A DNA stretch of 64,000 nt. Source: UMGS1002 sp964570825 (GTDB lineage: Bacteria; Bacillota; Clostridia; Oscillospirales; CAG-272). The stretch spans positions 11,016 to 75,015 of the forward strand of contig CAZMZJ010000011.1 in the NCBI GenBank assembly GCA_964570825.1. The letters run 5' to 3'. Position numbers and translations under genes: made by a program. Positions 25,685 to 33,624 of this stretch are shown piece by piece; within the stretch, counting starts at the first letter, position 1, and every line of letters begins with the position of its first letter. The notes beneath the pieces were generated by a model. The model saw only the letters and a list, made by a program, of their open reading frames with translations, had not been told where the DNA came from and ran no database searches.

Positions 25685-27106
25685 TCAGCGTCCCTCCTTT
25701 GTCTTTCCGGTCAGAACATATGAACCGCGCCCGAATTTCGTGACCTCTTCCGGCTTTATTTTCAGCTCGCGCGCCAGTATCTCAAGCACATACGGGGAAC
25801 AGAAGCCGCCCTGGCATCTGCCCATGCCGCTGCGAGTGCGGCGCTTTATGCCGTCGATATCCCGCGCGCCGGGGTTCGCCGTAATCGCGTCGACTATTTC
25901 GCCCTCGCTGACGCCTTCGCAGCGGCAGATTATCTTGCCGTACCTGCTGTTTTCACTTATCAGCCTGTTGCGTTCGTCAACCGGCATTTCGCGGACGGCA
26001 TAATAGGGCTTGCGGTACGGGTTGAAGCTGCTTTTAAGCTTCAGTTCAAGCCCCATGCCGCGAAGCATATCGCGGACATATTCCGCAATCGCGGGCGCCG
26101 CCGAAAGCCCAGGGCTGCCGATGCGCATCAGATTTATGTTTTTGTCCCCCTGCTCGATTATAAAATCCTCCTCCACCGAGCGCAGTCCCGCAAATGAAGT
26201 TATTACCTTCCCGTAGGGAATGTTTTTTACGGTGGTTTTGGTTTTTTCGATGACGGCGTTGAGGCCTTCCGAGGTCGTCGACACGTCGTCTTTGTCCTCG
26301 CGGCTGATAGACGTGGGTCCGAGAAGAAGGTTGCCGTGAACGGTGGGAGTCACAAGGATTCCTTTACCGGCCTTTGTAGGAGTGGGGAAGATTGTGTGGC
26401 GCACATGGCTGCCGCACTCCTTGTCGAGGAGCAGGTATTCGCCCGCGCGCTGCGTCGGCTGTCTGTCCTCGCCGCCGGCCAGTACGGCAAGCTCGCCGGC
26501 ATGAAGCCCCGCGCTGTTTACATAATATTTTGTCCAGACCCGCTGCCCGCCCGAACTCAGCTCCCAGCCGTTATCGGTGCGGCGGATATTCTTGACCGGA
26601 AAGTTCAGCATAAGCTGGACGCCATTGTCCATGGCGTTACCGACGGCGGCAATTGCAAGCCCGAACGAGTCGGTGACGGCGCTTGTGGGGAGATAAAGAG
26701 CGCAGGTTATATTGTCGCTTAACATAGGCTCCATTTTCCGCAGCTCCTCGCCGCCGACGATTCTGAGCCCCGCAACCCCGTTCGCAACGCCGCGCATTTC
26801 AAGTTCCTTGAGCGTTTCAAGCTCGTCGTCAGTGCCGGCAACGAGCGCGCCGTTCCGGCTGTATTTCACTCCGAGCTCGGCGCATATTTTTTCAAACATA
26901 ACCGAACCCTGCACATTTAGCTTCGCTTTGAGGGTCCCGGGCTTCGCATCATACCCGGCGTGAACGATTGCGCTGTTCGCTCTTGAAGCTCCCATCGCCA
27001 CATCGTTTTCTTTTTCAAGAATACAGATTTTCAGCTGAAATTTCGACAGCTCGCGGGCGATAAGCCCGCCGACGACGCCCGCACCTATTATCGCAACATC
27101 GTACAT
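25685..27106 (-). CDS. GlpA-like FAD-dependent glycerol-3-phosphate dehydrogenase
   Basis: A 473-residue flavoprotein of the DAO superfamily: N-terminal YDVAIIGAGVVGGLIARELS, a central catalytic domain, and a C-terminal BFD-like [2Fe-2S] domain (CRCEGVSEGEIVDAI and GRCQGGFCSP, about residues 395-450). This is the layout of anaerobic glycerol-3-phosphate dehydrogenase GlpA in Clostridia. No glycerol kinase or facilitator gene is near, so another 2-hydroxy acid substrate cannot be excluded. First gene of the operon with the second flavoprotein and DUF1667. Confidence 0.82.
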   Translation of the reverse strand: MYDVAIIGAGVVGGLIARELSKFQLKICILEKENDVAMGASRANSAIVHAGYDAKPGTLKAKLNVQGSVMFEKICAELGVKYSRNGALVAGTDDELETLKELEMRGVANGVAGLRIVGGEELRKMEPMLSDNITCALYLPTSAVTDSFGLAIAAVGNAMDNGVQLMLNFPVKNIRRTDNGWELSSGGQRVWTKYYVNSAGLHAGELAVLAGGEDRQPTQRAGEYLLLDKECGSHVRHTIFPTPTKAGKGILVTPTVHGNLLLGPTSISREDKDDVSTTSEGLNAVIEKTKTTVKNIPYGKVITSFAGLRSVEEDFIIEQGDKNINLMRIGSPGLSAAPAIAEYVRDMLRGMGLELKLKSSFNPYRKPYYAVREMPVDERNRLISENSRYGKIICRCEGVSEGEIVDAITANPGARDIDGIKRRTRSGMGRCQGGFCSPYVLEILARELKIKPEEVTKFGRGSYVLTGKTKEGR

Positions 27107-27237
27107 GACAAATGTCTATACTCCTTCCGAATTTCCTGTCAAACGTCAAAAGCAGCCTGTTACACAGGCGGCCTGCATACAATAAATATGAAGGTTTTTC
27201 CGCTTTACAAGCCGTTTTCTTGTCTTATTTCAAAATC

Positions 27238-27266
27238 ATTCTAACATCGGCGCAAGAGCTTGTCAA
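27238..27266 (-). promoter_or_regulatory. promoter of the FAD-oxidoreductase operon
   Basis: Minus strand: -35 TTGACA (27261-27266), 17-bp spacer, -10 TAGAAT (27238-27243). Confidence 0.75.
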
Positions 27267-27587
27267 GCATTTTGAACGATTTGAAAAAAACGGTCATTTC
27301 ACTTCGAAAATCCTGCGTGGTGCATTCTGTTGCGGCAGCTGATATAATTATTTTTGTCGAATTGAACTTTTTTTAACAATAGACTGAAGTCTTATATCGC
27401 CATATAGCGGAAACGCAGGAAAATAAAAGTAAAAATCGTGGGTTCAGTATCGCGGCCGCATTGCATCTGTCCTATCAGCCGGCATCATGCGGTCATTATA
27501 AATGACAAAAATGAAAGAATTGCCGCGCGGCGGTTCCCCCGATATTTATTGTTTATCTGCTGTCCGCTATCTACTATCTACTATCTA
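27267..27587. other. intergenic region, no gene seen
   Basis: About 320 bases upstream of the flavoprotein operon and downstream of pgeF. Apart from the heptamer repeat at its right end I see no supported gene, RNA or clear terminator. Confidence 0.55.
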
Positions 27588-27594
27588 CTATCTA
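27567..27594. repeat. 4-copy 7-bp tandem repeat at the pgeF stop
   Basis: Four exact units CTATCTA. The stop codon and the last arginine codon of pgeF lie inside the last unit, so the repeat has set the C-terminus of that protein. Confidence 0.9.
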
Positions 27595-28412
27595 CGCGAA
27601 AGGCTTATCACCGAAAGCATCGTTCCGCGCGCGTCCCCGTCGCGGCGGTGGGAATAAAACAGGCCGGCGCTGCAGCAGGTGCATAAATCCGAAACGTCTA
27701 TATTTCCGGGTTTGACTCCGCATGACAGCAGTATGTTCCTGTTTATTTCCCTGAGGTCGGCATGCCACTTCCCTGAGGCGGTTCCGGACGGGAGGACATA
27801 TTCGGCGCAGACTTTTTCACCGAGTTTTTCATATATCACGTCCCGAACGTCAGGCCCTATTTCAAAGCAGCACTTCCCAATGGCGGGCCCGATGGCCGCG
27901 CGGATGTCACCCTCCTTTGCCCCGAGAGAAACAAGCCGGCTGACGCCGGCGGCGGCAATTTTCAAAACCGTTCCGCGCCAGCCGGCGTGAAGCGCGGCGG
28001 CGGCATATGCGACGCCGTCCCCGCCGACGGCGCACAGCAGAATTGGCACGCAGTCTGCGGTCCTGACGCCGAGAGTTACGCCGCGGTCTGACGTCGCATA
28101 GCCGTCGCAGGACGAATCGCTCTTTATGTAATACCCAAGCCCGCGTTCTGCCGAGCTGACTGTCCGCACCTCGGCGGAATGAATCTGGCGCAGGGATATG
28201 ACGCTCCGCGGTTCAAAACCTGACGCTTCGCCGAACAGCTCAAGATTTCTGAGCACCGTCGCGTCGTCGTCTCCTCGTCCGAAAGCAAGATTGAGCGAGG
28301 CGGCATGAGGCGCCGCGCTCACCCCGCCGACGCGGGTGGAAAAAGCATTTATACAGGGAATCAGCTCTGATGTTATGTAAACGACTCCGTTCGGCGCATG
28401 AACAGTCTTCAT
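27588..28412 (-). CDS. pgeF: peptidoglycan editing factor PgeF (YfiH family)
   Basis: Removes misincorporated amino acids from muropeptide precursors; older names are multicopper polyphenol oxidase or laccase-domain protein. The 274-residue protein shows RQIHSAEVRTV, the metal ligands in TADCVPILL (Cys, near residue 119) and AALHAGWRGTV (His, near residue 140), and FYSHRRDGDARG near the C-terminus. The last residues come from a tandem repeat (27567-27594). It has its own promoter. Confidence 0.93.
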   Translation of the reverse strand: MKTVHAPNGVVYITSELIPCINAFSTRVGGVSAAPHAASLNLAFGRGDDDATVLRNLELFGEASGFEPRSVISLRQIHSAEVRTVSSAERGLGYYIKSDSSCDGYATSDRGVTLGVRTADCVPILLCAVGGDGVAYAAAALHAGWRGTVLKIAAAGVSRLVSLGAKEGDIRAAIGPAIGKCCFEIGPDVRDVIYEKLGEKVCAEYVLPSGTASGKWHADLREINRNILLSCGVKPGNIDVSDLCTCCSAGLFYSHRRDGDARGTMLSVISLSRR

Positions 28413-28459
28413 TTCAGAAACCTTTCATTGTTTTTTATTTTTATAGCATTGCTGACATT

Positions 28460-28488
28460 ATACTATATCAAATGCCCCGTCATGTCAA
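28460..28488 (-). promoter_or_regulatory. promoter of pgeF
   Basis: Minus strand: -35 TTGACA (28483-28488), 17-bp spacer, -10 TAGTAT (28460-28465). A TATAAT lies 3 bp further downstream and could be the true -10. Confidence 0.65.
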
Positions 28489-28507
28489 GCCGCGCGATGA
28501 TAATCAG

Positions 28508-28548
28508 AAAAAAACGCGTCCGGCCGCATATATGCGTGCCGGGCGCGT
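28508..28548 (-). terminator. terminator of the 28566 membrane protein gene
   Basis: Imperfect long stem (ACGCG-T-CCGGC...GCCGG-G-CGCGT, 28514-28548) followed on the minus strand by seven T. Confidence 0.75.
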
Positions 28549-28565
28549 CATTTTATTTTTATTTT

Positions 28566-29270
28566 TTATTCTGCCGAGCCGTTTTTTATTAGTTTATTTA
28601 TATTTTCCGCAAGACGGTCGGATTCGATGTCGTCGTTTACCTGAACAAGCAGCGCCGTCGAGCCGTCTGAAGCGGTTATCCTGAGCCTTGCCCTGTTTAC
28701 CTCGAACGAGCGCTTCATGTCATGAAGCGTCACGCGGTCGCGGAGGATTTCCGCAGATGAAAGGTCAGAATATCTGTACTCAGCTTTTTCGGTTTCGCAT
28801 GCGCCGGGATCGTCATCGAGAACTGATACCGTTCTGCGTATGAAGGCAAGCGCGTCCCTCAGAAAAAGAATTTTCACAGCGGTGTATTGCGAGGTGCGCC
28901 ACGCTTTGTCCCTGCCCCTTCTTGATTTGAGCCCAATGCCTTCGTAGTCATAGCCTGTTATGCTCACGGGCATCAAGTGCTGCGACATTCTCTTGCCGAT
29001 GAAGGGGTCTTCTATAAGCTCCCTGTCAAAATTCCATAGACGGTCGGCAACAGCTTTGTCTATATCCTCCTGCCCGACGCGCCCGATGCTGCCGACAAAA
29101 AACAGCACAAGTCCCAAAAGAGCCATGACAATGCCCGAAATCAGCAGGTAAAAGCTGAATGCGCGCCCCATCCACACACAGAATAAGCCGAGAACAAGAA
29201 GTCCCGAGCCGCAGGCGTACATACCGTCGCCCAGACTGAAATATTTTTCAAGGCTTTTCCGGTTGCTCAT
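28566..29270 (-). CDS. membrane protein of unknown function
   Basis: A 234-residue protein with two adjacent N-terminal transmembrane helices (about residues 17-36 and 40-62) and a soluble C-terminal domain of about 170 residues rich in charged residues and short strands. I do not recognise the family. GGAAAG lies upstream of the ATG, and a good terminator follows the stop. It is a monocistronic unit between pgeF and the second acyl-CoA ligase. Confidence 0.65.
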   Translation of the reverse strand: MSNRKSLEKYFSLGDGMYACGSGLLVLGLFCVWMGRAFSFYLLISGIVMALLGLVLFFVGSIGRVGQEDIDKAVADRLWNFDRELIEDPFIGKRMSQHLMPVSITGYDYEGIGLKSRRGRDKAWRTSQYTAVKILFLRDALAFIRRTVSVLDDDPGACETEKAEYRYSDLSSAEILRDRVTLHDMKRSFEVNRARLRITASDGSTALLVQVNDDIESDRLAENINKLIKNGSAE

Positions 29271-29467
29271 TTTTTTACTTTACTTTCCTTTCATCCGCGA
29301 GGCTGACCCGGCGGTGCGACGCTTTTTTGCGTTTACCGAAATTATATACCCGCAGAGCCGCAATGTCAAGGCATATAAGGCTGCATTCCGAAATTGTCCG
29401 TTTTACTTGAATATATTATTCCGGAGCATCGGAATGAATGTTACGGGGAAGACCGGAACGGATCGGA

Positions 29468-31747
29468 TCACTGGCCGCTTCTGCCTCTTAACTCAACGCG
29501 GCGGATCTTTCCGCTGATCGTTTTGGGCAGCTCGGGTAAAAATTCTATAATCCTCGGATATTTGTAAGGCGCGGTGTGCTCCTTGACATAGTTCTGAATT
29601 TCTTTTTTCAGCTCCTCGGAAGGCTGCGTGTTTTTCGTGAGCACTATGCTTGCCTTTACCACCTGCCCGCGAATCTCGTCCGGAACCCCGATGACGGCGC
29701 ATTCAAGCACATAGGGCAGCTCCATGATGACCGACTCTATCTCAAACGGCCCGATGCGGTAGCCGGAGGACTTTATCAGGTCGTCGGTGCGCCCAACATA
29801 ATGGAAACAGCCGTTTTCATCCCGCCATGCGGTGTCGCCGGTGTGATAATAACCGCCGCTCCATGCCTTGGCGGTGCTTTCCGGGTCGTTGTAATAGCCA
29901 AGGAAAAGCCCGCAGGGGTGTCCTTTATCCACGCGTATCACTATTTCTCCGGTTTCACCGACCTCAACCGACTTCCCGTCGGGGTTGACAAGGTCAACGT
30001 CGTAAAGCGGCGACGGTTTGCCCATGGCTCCGGGCGTTATCGGCATCCCGGCAAAATATGCTATCACAAGCGTGGTTTCAGTCTGACCGAAGCCCTCGTG
30101 CAGCGATAACCCGGTGGCGCGTCTGAACTGCTCGTAAACCTCGGGGTTGAGCGCCTCGCCTGCGATAGTCACATGCTTCAGCGAGGAGAGGTCGTATTTC
30201 GATAGGTCTTCCTTGATGAAGAAACGGAACATGGTGGGAGGCGCGCAGAATGTGGTTATATGATATTTTGCAAAAAGCGGCAGTATGTCGTCAGCGTGGA
30301 AACGCTCAAAATCATATGTGAATATCGCAGCCTCGCAGAGCCACTGGCCATAAAGCTTGCCCCAGAGCGCTTTGCCCCAGCCGGTGTCGGAGATGGTCAG
30401 GTGTATGCCCTCGGGATCGACCAGATGCCAGTAGCGGGCGGTCGGGTAGTGTCCGAGCGGGTATAAATAGGAGTGCACGGCAATCTTCGGATATCCGGTG
30501 GTTCCGGAGGTGAAGAACATCAGCATCGGGTCGTTCCCGCCGGCGTCCACGCGCTCGAACTCGTCTGAAAACCGGGGCATCTCGGCGTCAAAATCATGCC
30601 AGCCGTCACGGCTGCCGCCGACAAGCACTTTAAGCTCAAGCCCGGGGCAGGCGGGCCCGGCAAGGTCTATCTGGTTCGCGGCGTCGCCGTACGAGGTGCA
30701 GACGACAGCCTTGACTTTTGCCGCGCTGAAGCGGTATTCAAAGTCTTTTTTAACAAGCTGGTCGGTCGCCGGAATCATGACGGCGCCGATTTTGTGAAGC
30801 GCAAGCACCGCAAACCAGAACTGATAGTGACGGCGCAGCACAAGCATGACGCGGTCGCCCTTCTTTATTCCGAGCGAGCTGAAATAGTTCGCGGTGCGGT
30901 TTGATTCGCGGCTCATGTCTCCGAAGGTGAAGCGGCGCTCGTTCTTATGAATGTCAAGGTGCAGCATGGCGAGTTTATCCGGCTTGCTCCTGCCGAGGAC
31001 ATCGACCACGTCATATGAAAAGTTGAATTTTTCGGTGTTCTTGAAGCGGATTGCCGAAAATACCCCGTTTTCGTCGGTGTCTGTTTCGACATATCTGTCA
31101 GCGACGGTTCCGCCGATGCCGGCGACGGCGGCCGCAACCGGGACGACGGTCAGCTCCTCGGGATATTCGAAGGCCTTGCCTTCGCCGTTGATTACAATGG
31201 AATAAAAGCGGCAGTCCTCGCCGCCTACGGCGACCATCCCGTGGGGCGTCTGGCTGTCATAATACGCCGTGTCGCCCGGGCCGAGCAGTTCGGTGTGTCC
31301 GCCTACCGTTATGCGCAGATGCCCGCTGATTATTATATTGATTTCCTGACCGGCGTGGCTTGACAGCATTACCGGCGCGGAAAGCGCCTCGTCGCTGTAT
31401 TTCGCGCAGACAAGGAACGGTTCGGATAGTTTACCCTTGAACAGCGGCGCCAAATTGTCGTATGTAAAGCCGCGGCGGCGGGCGATGGGAAGGCCTTCTC
31501 CGGCGCGTGTCACCGAAAACGAGGTGAGAGTCGGGGATGAGCCTTTGAGAATATCGGTTACGTCAACCCCAAAGCGGCGGGCGCATTTATATATGAAGGT
31601 GAAGGTGAAGTCCGTCTGCCCGGACTCGAGCGCAAGATAGGTTTCCGGCGTAAGACCCGTGCACGCCGCCATTTCATCGACACTGATCTCAAGAATGCCG
31701 CGCAGCTCTTTTATGCGCTGCGATATCTCCATTATCCTGTTTTCCAT
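29468..31747 (-). CDS. XRE-cupin-acyl-CoA ligase fusion, copy 2
   Basis: A 759-residue paralogue of the protein at 21717, with the same order: XRE helix-turn-helix (VDEMAACTGLTPETYLALESG, residues about 19-40), cupin (about 120-190, LSSHAGQEINIIISGHLRI and PHGM), ligase (about 235-759; MFFTSGTTGYPKIAVH, DDLIKSSGYRIGPFEIES, catalytic Lys in PKTISGKIRRVEL). The C-terminal stretch from the hinge onward is almost identical to copy 1, while the linker after the cupin differs. Its T-box leader carries an Ile codon, so 2-methylbutyrate is a candidate substrate (inference). Confidence 0.88.
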   Translation of the reverse strand: MENRIMEISQRIKELRGILEISVDEMAACTGLTPETYLALESGQTDFTFTFIYKCARRFGVDVTDILKGSSPTLTSFSVTRAGEGLPIARRRGFTYDNLAPLFKGKLSEPFLVCAKYSDEALSAPVMLSSHAGQEINIIISGHLRITVGGHTELLGPGDTAYYDSQTPHGMVAVGGEDCRFYSIVINGEGKAFEYPEELTVVPVAAAVAGIGGTVADRYVETDTDENGVFSAIRFKNTEKFNFSYDVVDVLGRSKPDKLAMLHLDIHKNERRFTFGDMSRESNRTANYFSSLGIKKGDRVMLVLRRHYQFWFAVLALHKIGAVMIPATDQLVKKDFEYRFSAAKVKAVVCTSYGDAANQIDLAGPACPGLELKVLVGGSRDGWHDFDAEMPRFSDEFERVDAGGNDPMLMFFTSGTTGYPKIAVHSYLYPLGHYPTARYWHLVDPEGIHLTISDTGWGKALWGKLYGQWLCEAAIFTYDFERFHADDILPLFAKYHITTFCAPPTMFRFFIKEDLSKYDLSSLKHVTIAGEALNPEVYEQFRRATGLSLHEGFGQTETTLVIAYFAGMPITPGAMGKPSPLYDVDLVNPDGKSVEVGETGEIVIRVDKGHPCGLFLGYYNDPESTAKAWSGGYYHTGDTAWRDENGCFHYVGRTDDLIKSSGYRIGPFEIESVIMELPYVLECAVIGVPDEIRGQVVKASIVLTKNTQPSEELKKEIQNYVKEHTAPYKYPRIIEFLPELPKTISGKIRRVELRGRSGQ

Positions 31748-31841
31748 AATATGTCCTTTCGTCCTTTCGTCCTTTTTTTATTTCTTGTGGCTTATGCCGC
31801 GGCGCAGGACGCTGCGGCATAGATATAATAATAAGATGAAA

Positions 31842-32111
31842 ACAAAAATGCCCGTCTCATACAATGAGACGGACATATAATATCCGCGGTACCACTCATA
31901 TTGCGCAAAAAGCGCCTCTTGAAACCCTAACAGGCTCATGCCTTAACGCGGCGTACGTGCAACGATTACTATCAAACAAATTTGAATTCATCTTACCGAC
32001 TCGGAAGCGATAGCGATTATAATTTAATTAAATAAAATATTCTTCGCCGCGTGCTCGCACCGCCCGCACGCTCTCTTGAGGCTCCGAATATCCGCCTTCT
32101 TCGTCACAGTC
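31842..32111 (-). promoter_or_regulatory. T-box riboswitch, probable tRNA-Ile (AUC) specifier
   Basis: Read on the minus strand: stem I starts GACTGTGACGAAG (from 32111), AG bulge AGAGA, apical GGCGGTGCGAG, specifier AUC (32009-32011) before the same G-CTTCCGAGTC closing strand as in leader 1. The T-box GAGTGGTACCGCGG is at 31884-31897, and the terminator stem CCGTCTCAT / ATGAGACGG at 31851-31872 precedes the T run. The bulge U fits discriminator A73 of tRNA-Ile. Confidence 0.9.
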
Positions 32112-32128
32112 TTTAATAAATTATTATT

Positions 32129-32157
32129 ATTATAACAAAGCGGCGCGCGCTTGTCAA
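32129..32157 (-). promoter_or_regulatory. promoter of T-box leader 2
   Basis: Minus strand: -35 TTGACA (32152-32157), 17-bp spacer, -10 TATAAT (32129-32134). All match consensus. Confidence 0.85.
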
Positions 32158-32198
32158 GAGCTAAATATAAAATTATTCCGAGCAGATTTGATTCCGCT

Positions 32199-32864
32199 TC
32201 ACCCCAATGGTTTGTATCCGGCGCGCGCATACTGGTCTGGCATCAGCCAGTGCTCCTCGGTCGGTTCAAGCTCGCCCCCGGCGTTGATATCCCATACGGC
32301 TACACAATATATTTCACTTTCGGAATAATAGGTTATGCACTCCTTCTTTATCGCGGCAAGCGCGCCCTGACGCCATTCATAGGTGACAGTGCCTTCCTCG
32401 TCGATGTATGTCTCGGGCTCCGTGCCGACGGTGGGCTCGACAGTGTGTTTTTTGTACTGTGCCGAAATAGTCTTTGTGCTGCTGTCGAACACCGGGGAAA
32501 GAAGAGAATCGAGGGTTTTATCGGTGCTGAAGGCCTTCGATACGGGATCCCAGAGCCAAAAGCTGTATCTTGTACCTTCCTCCCCGTAAAAGGCAGCAAG
32601 GCATATGTCGTAAGAACCGTCAAAGTTGGCGTCAACAAAATTAAAACCGTAGTCCGGAGCGCCGGCCGCGGCTCCTTCAGTCTTGAATGACGCGATCGTC
32701 TTCTCACCGGCTGTCACTTTTATCTGTTTGACCGATACGGTGCCGTAAAGCCGGCAGGTGTAATCGCCGCAGCTGAATTCTGCAAGCGGACTGAAATACG
32801 CGCAGGAGTTGAGCCCGGCGGAAATTATTATTGTTATGAGCAGGGTCGCAGCACGAAAACGCAT
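32199..32864 (-). CDS. lipoprotein of unknown function
   Basis: A 221-residue protein with a short signal peptide and lipobox SAGLNSC (Cys at about residue 21), so it is probably anchored on the outer face of the membrane. The middle contains FNFVDANFDGSYDICLA, a pattern like the Asp-rich calcium-loop repeats of integrin-like or XAC2610-type domains. The function is unknown. It has a promoter at 32900-32927 and stands alone, facing away from the tRNA genes. Confidence 0.7.
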   Translation of the reverse strand: MRFRAATLLITIIISAGLNSCAYFSPLAEFSCGDYTCRLYGTVSVKQIKVTAGEKTIASFKTEGAAAGAPDYGFNFVDANFDGSYDICLAAFYGEEGTRYSFWLWDPVSKAFSTDKTLDSLLSPVFDSSTKTISAQYKKHTVEPTVGTEPETYIDEEGTVTYEWRQGALAAIKKECITYYSESEIYCVAVWDINAGGELEPTEEHWLMPDQYARAGYKPLG

Positions 32865-32899
32865 GATAGTTGAAACCCGCCTTTCTGTATTTGTATATT

Positions 32900-32927
32900 A
32901 TTATACCGCAGAATGTCCCGGTGTAAA
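32900..32927 (-). promoter_or_regulatory. promoter of the 32199 lipoprotein gene
   Basis: Minus strand: -35 TTTACA (32922-32927), 16-bp spacer, -10 TATAAT (32900-32905). Confidence 0.6.
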
Positions 32928-32984
32928 GCGGAAACGGCAAAAAACTTTGCGCAGAAAGTAAAAAAGTTTTTTCGGGAAAAGATA

Positions 32985-33013
32985 TTGACAACGAAAAAAG
33001 CATATGTTATAAT
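32985..33013 (+). promoter_or_regulatory. promoter of the tRNA genes
   Basis: -35 TTGACA (32985-32990), 17-bp spacer, -10 TATAAT (33008-33013). Confidence 0.85.
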
Positions 33014-33077
33014 AATGACCGTTCCGGCTGACAAACCGGACTAAAACAGCGGGAGTCGCCTGCTGCAAATAATATTT

Positions 33078-33152
33078 GCTGGTGTGGCTCAATGGCAGAG
33101 CAGCTGATTTGTAATCAGCAGGTTGATGGTTCGACTCCGTTCACCAGCTCCA
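33078..33152 (+). tRNA. tRNA-Thr (TGT)
   Basis: Acceptor stem GCTGGTG / CACCAGC, anticodon arm CTGAT-TTTGTAA-ATCAG giving anticodon TGT, T arm with GTTCGACTC. CCA is encoded. Confidence 0.95.
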
Positions 33153-33155
33153 TAT

Positions 33156-33241
33156 GGGGGAATTCCCGAGCGGCCAATGGGGGCAGACTGTAAATCTGTT
33201 GTCTTATGACTTCGGTGGTCCGAATCCACCTTCCCCCACCA
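33156..33241 (+). tRNA. tRNA-Tyr (GTA)
   Basis: Acceptor stem GGGGGAA / TTCCCCC, anticodon loop CTGTAAA giving GTA, a long class-II variable arm, T arm GGTGGTCCGAATCCACC, encoded CCA. Its 3' end is the presumed integration site of the element to the right. Confidence 0.95.
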
Positions 33242-33270
33242 TATTGTGCATCACAAAAAGATGCCACCCG

Positions 33271-33297
33271 AAAAACCGAGGATTTCCTCGGTTTTTC
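33271..33297 (+). terminator. terminator after the tRNA genes
   Basis: Stem ACCGAGG / CCTCGGT (33275-33281 / 33286-33292) followed by T. Confidence 0.75.
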
Positions 33298-33383
33298 TCG
33301 TTTTATCTCCGTTTTCCTCGCTTTTTCAAAAATCAACTTTTCATGCAAATAAAAAGATGCCAAACGCCGTTTTCACCCACGAG

Positions 33384-33403
33384 GGTGGATTCGGACTACC
33401 GAA
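33384..33403 (-). repeat. inverted fragment of the tRNA-Tyr T arm
   Basis: Read on the minus strand this matches the T arm of tRNA-Tyr (33211-33230) at 19 of 20 positions (GGTAGTCC against GGTGGTCC). It could be a relic of an earlier integration event. Confidence 0.55.
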
Positions 33404-33412
33404 TACCCTTTT

Positions 33413-33458
33413 AAGGGCAGATTCACGTGTTTTTCAACACAGAATCTGCCCTTTTTTT
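33413..33458 (+). terminator. terminator at the element edge
   Basis: Perfect 12-bp stem AAGGGCAGATTC / GAATCTGCCCTT and seven T. It would isolate the element from transcription coming from the chromosome. Confidence 0.85.
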
Positions 33459-33624
33459 CATGCCAAAACGCAAATCTCATTGTTAATTCTTTGTGTCTTG
33501 CGAAAACCCTCTTGCACACGGAAAGAGGTTTGTACCAAAAGGTAGTACAAACCAAAACGTTGCAAAAAACGCTGAAAACATAATCAGTAATCAAATTCGA
33601 CGATATAATAGAAAGGATGATTCA

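Larger units (their letters stand above)
33242..33624. other. left boundary region of the mobile element
   Basis: No gene. It holds two terminators (33271-33297, 33413-33458), a direct repeat of about 12 bases (AAAAAGATGCCA, near 33256 and 33351), an inverted copy of part of the tRNA-Tyr T arm (33384-33403), and a hairpin GGTTTGTAC / GTACAAACC (33527-33553). Confidence 0.6.

Noticed and set aside
33115..33363. Minus-strand 82-residue reading frame across both tRNA genes
   Set aside because: It is the antisense of tRNA-Thr and tRNA-Tyr. I recognise its sequence as a commonly mis-annotated artefact over this tRNA pair.
33604..33609. TATAAT directly upstream of the 33625 gene
   Set aside because: No -35 at the right distance, and the transcript start would fall within the ribosome site.
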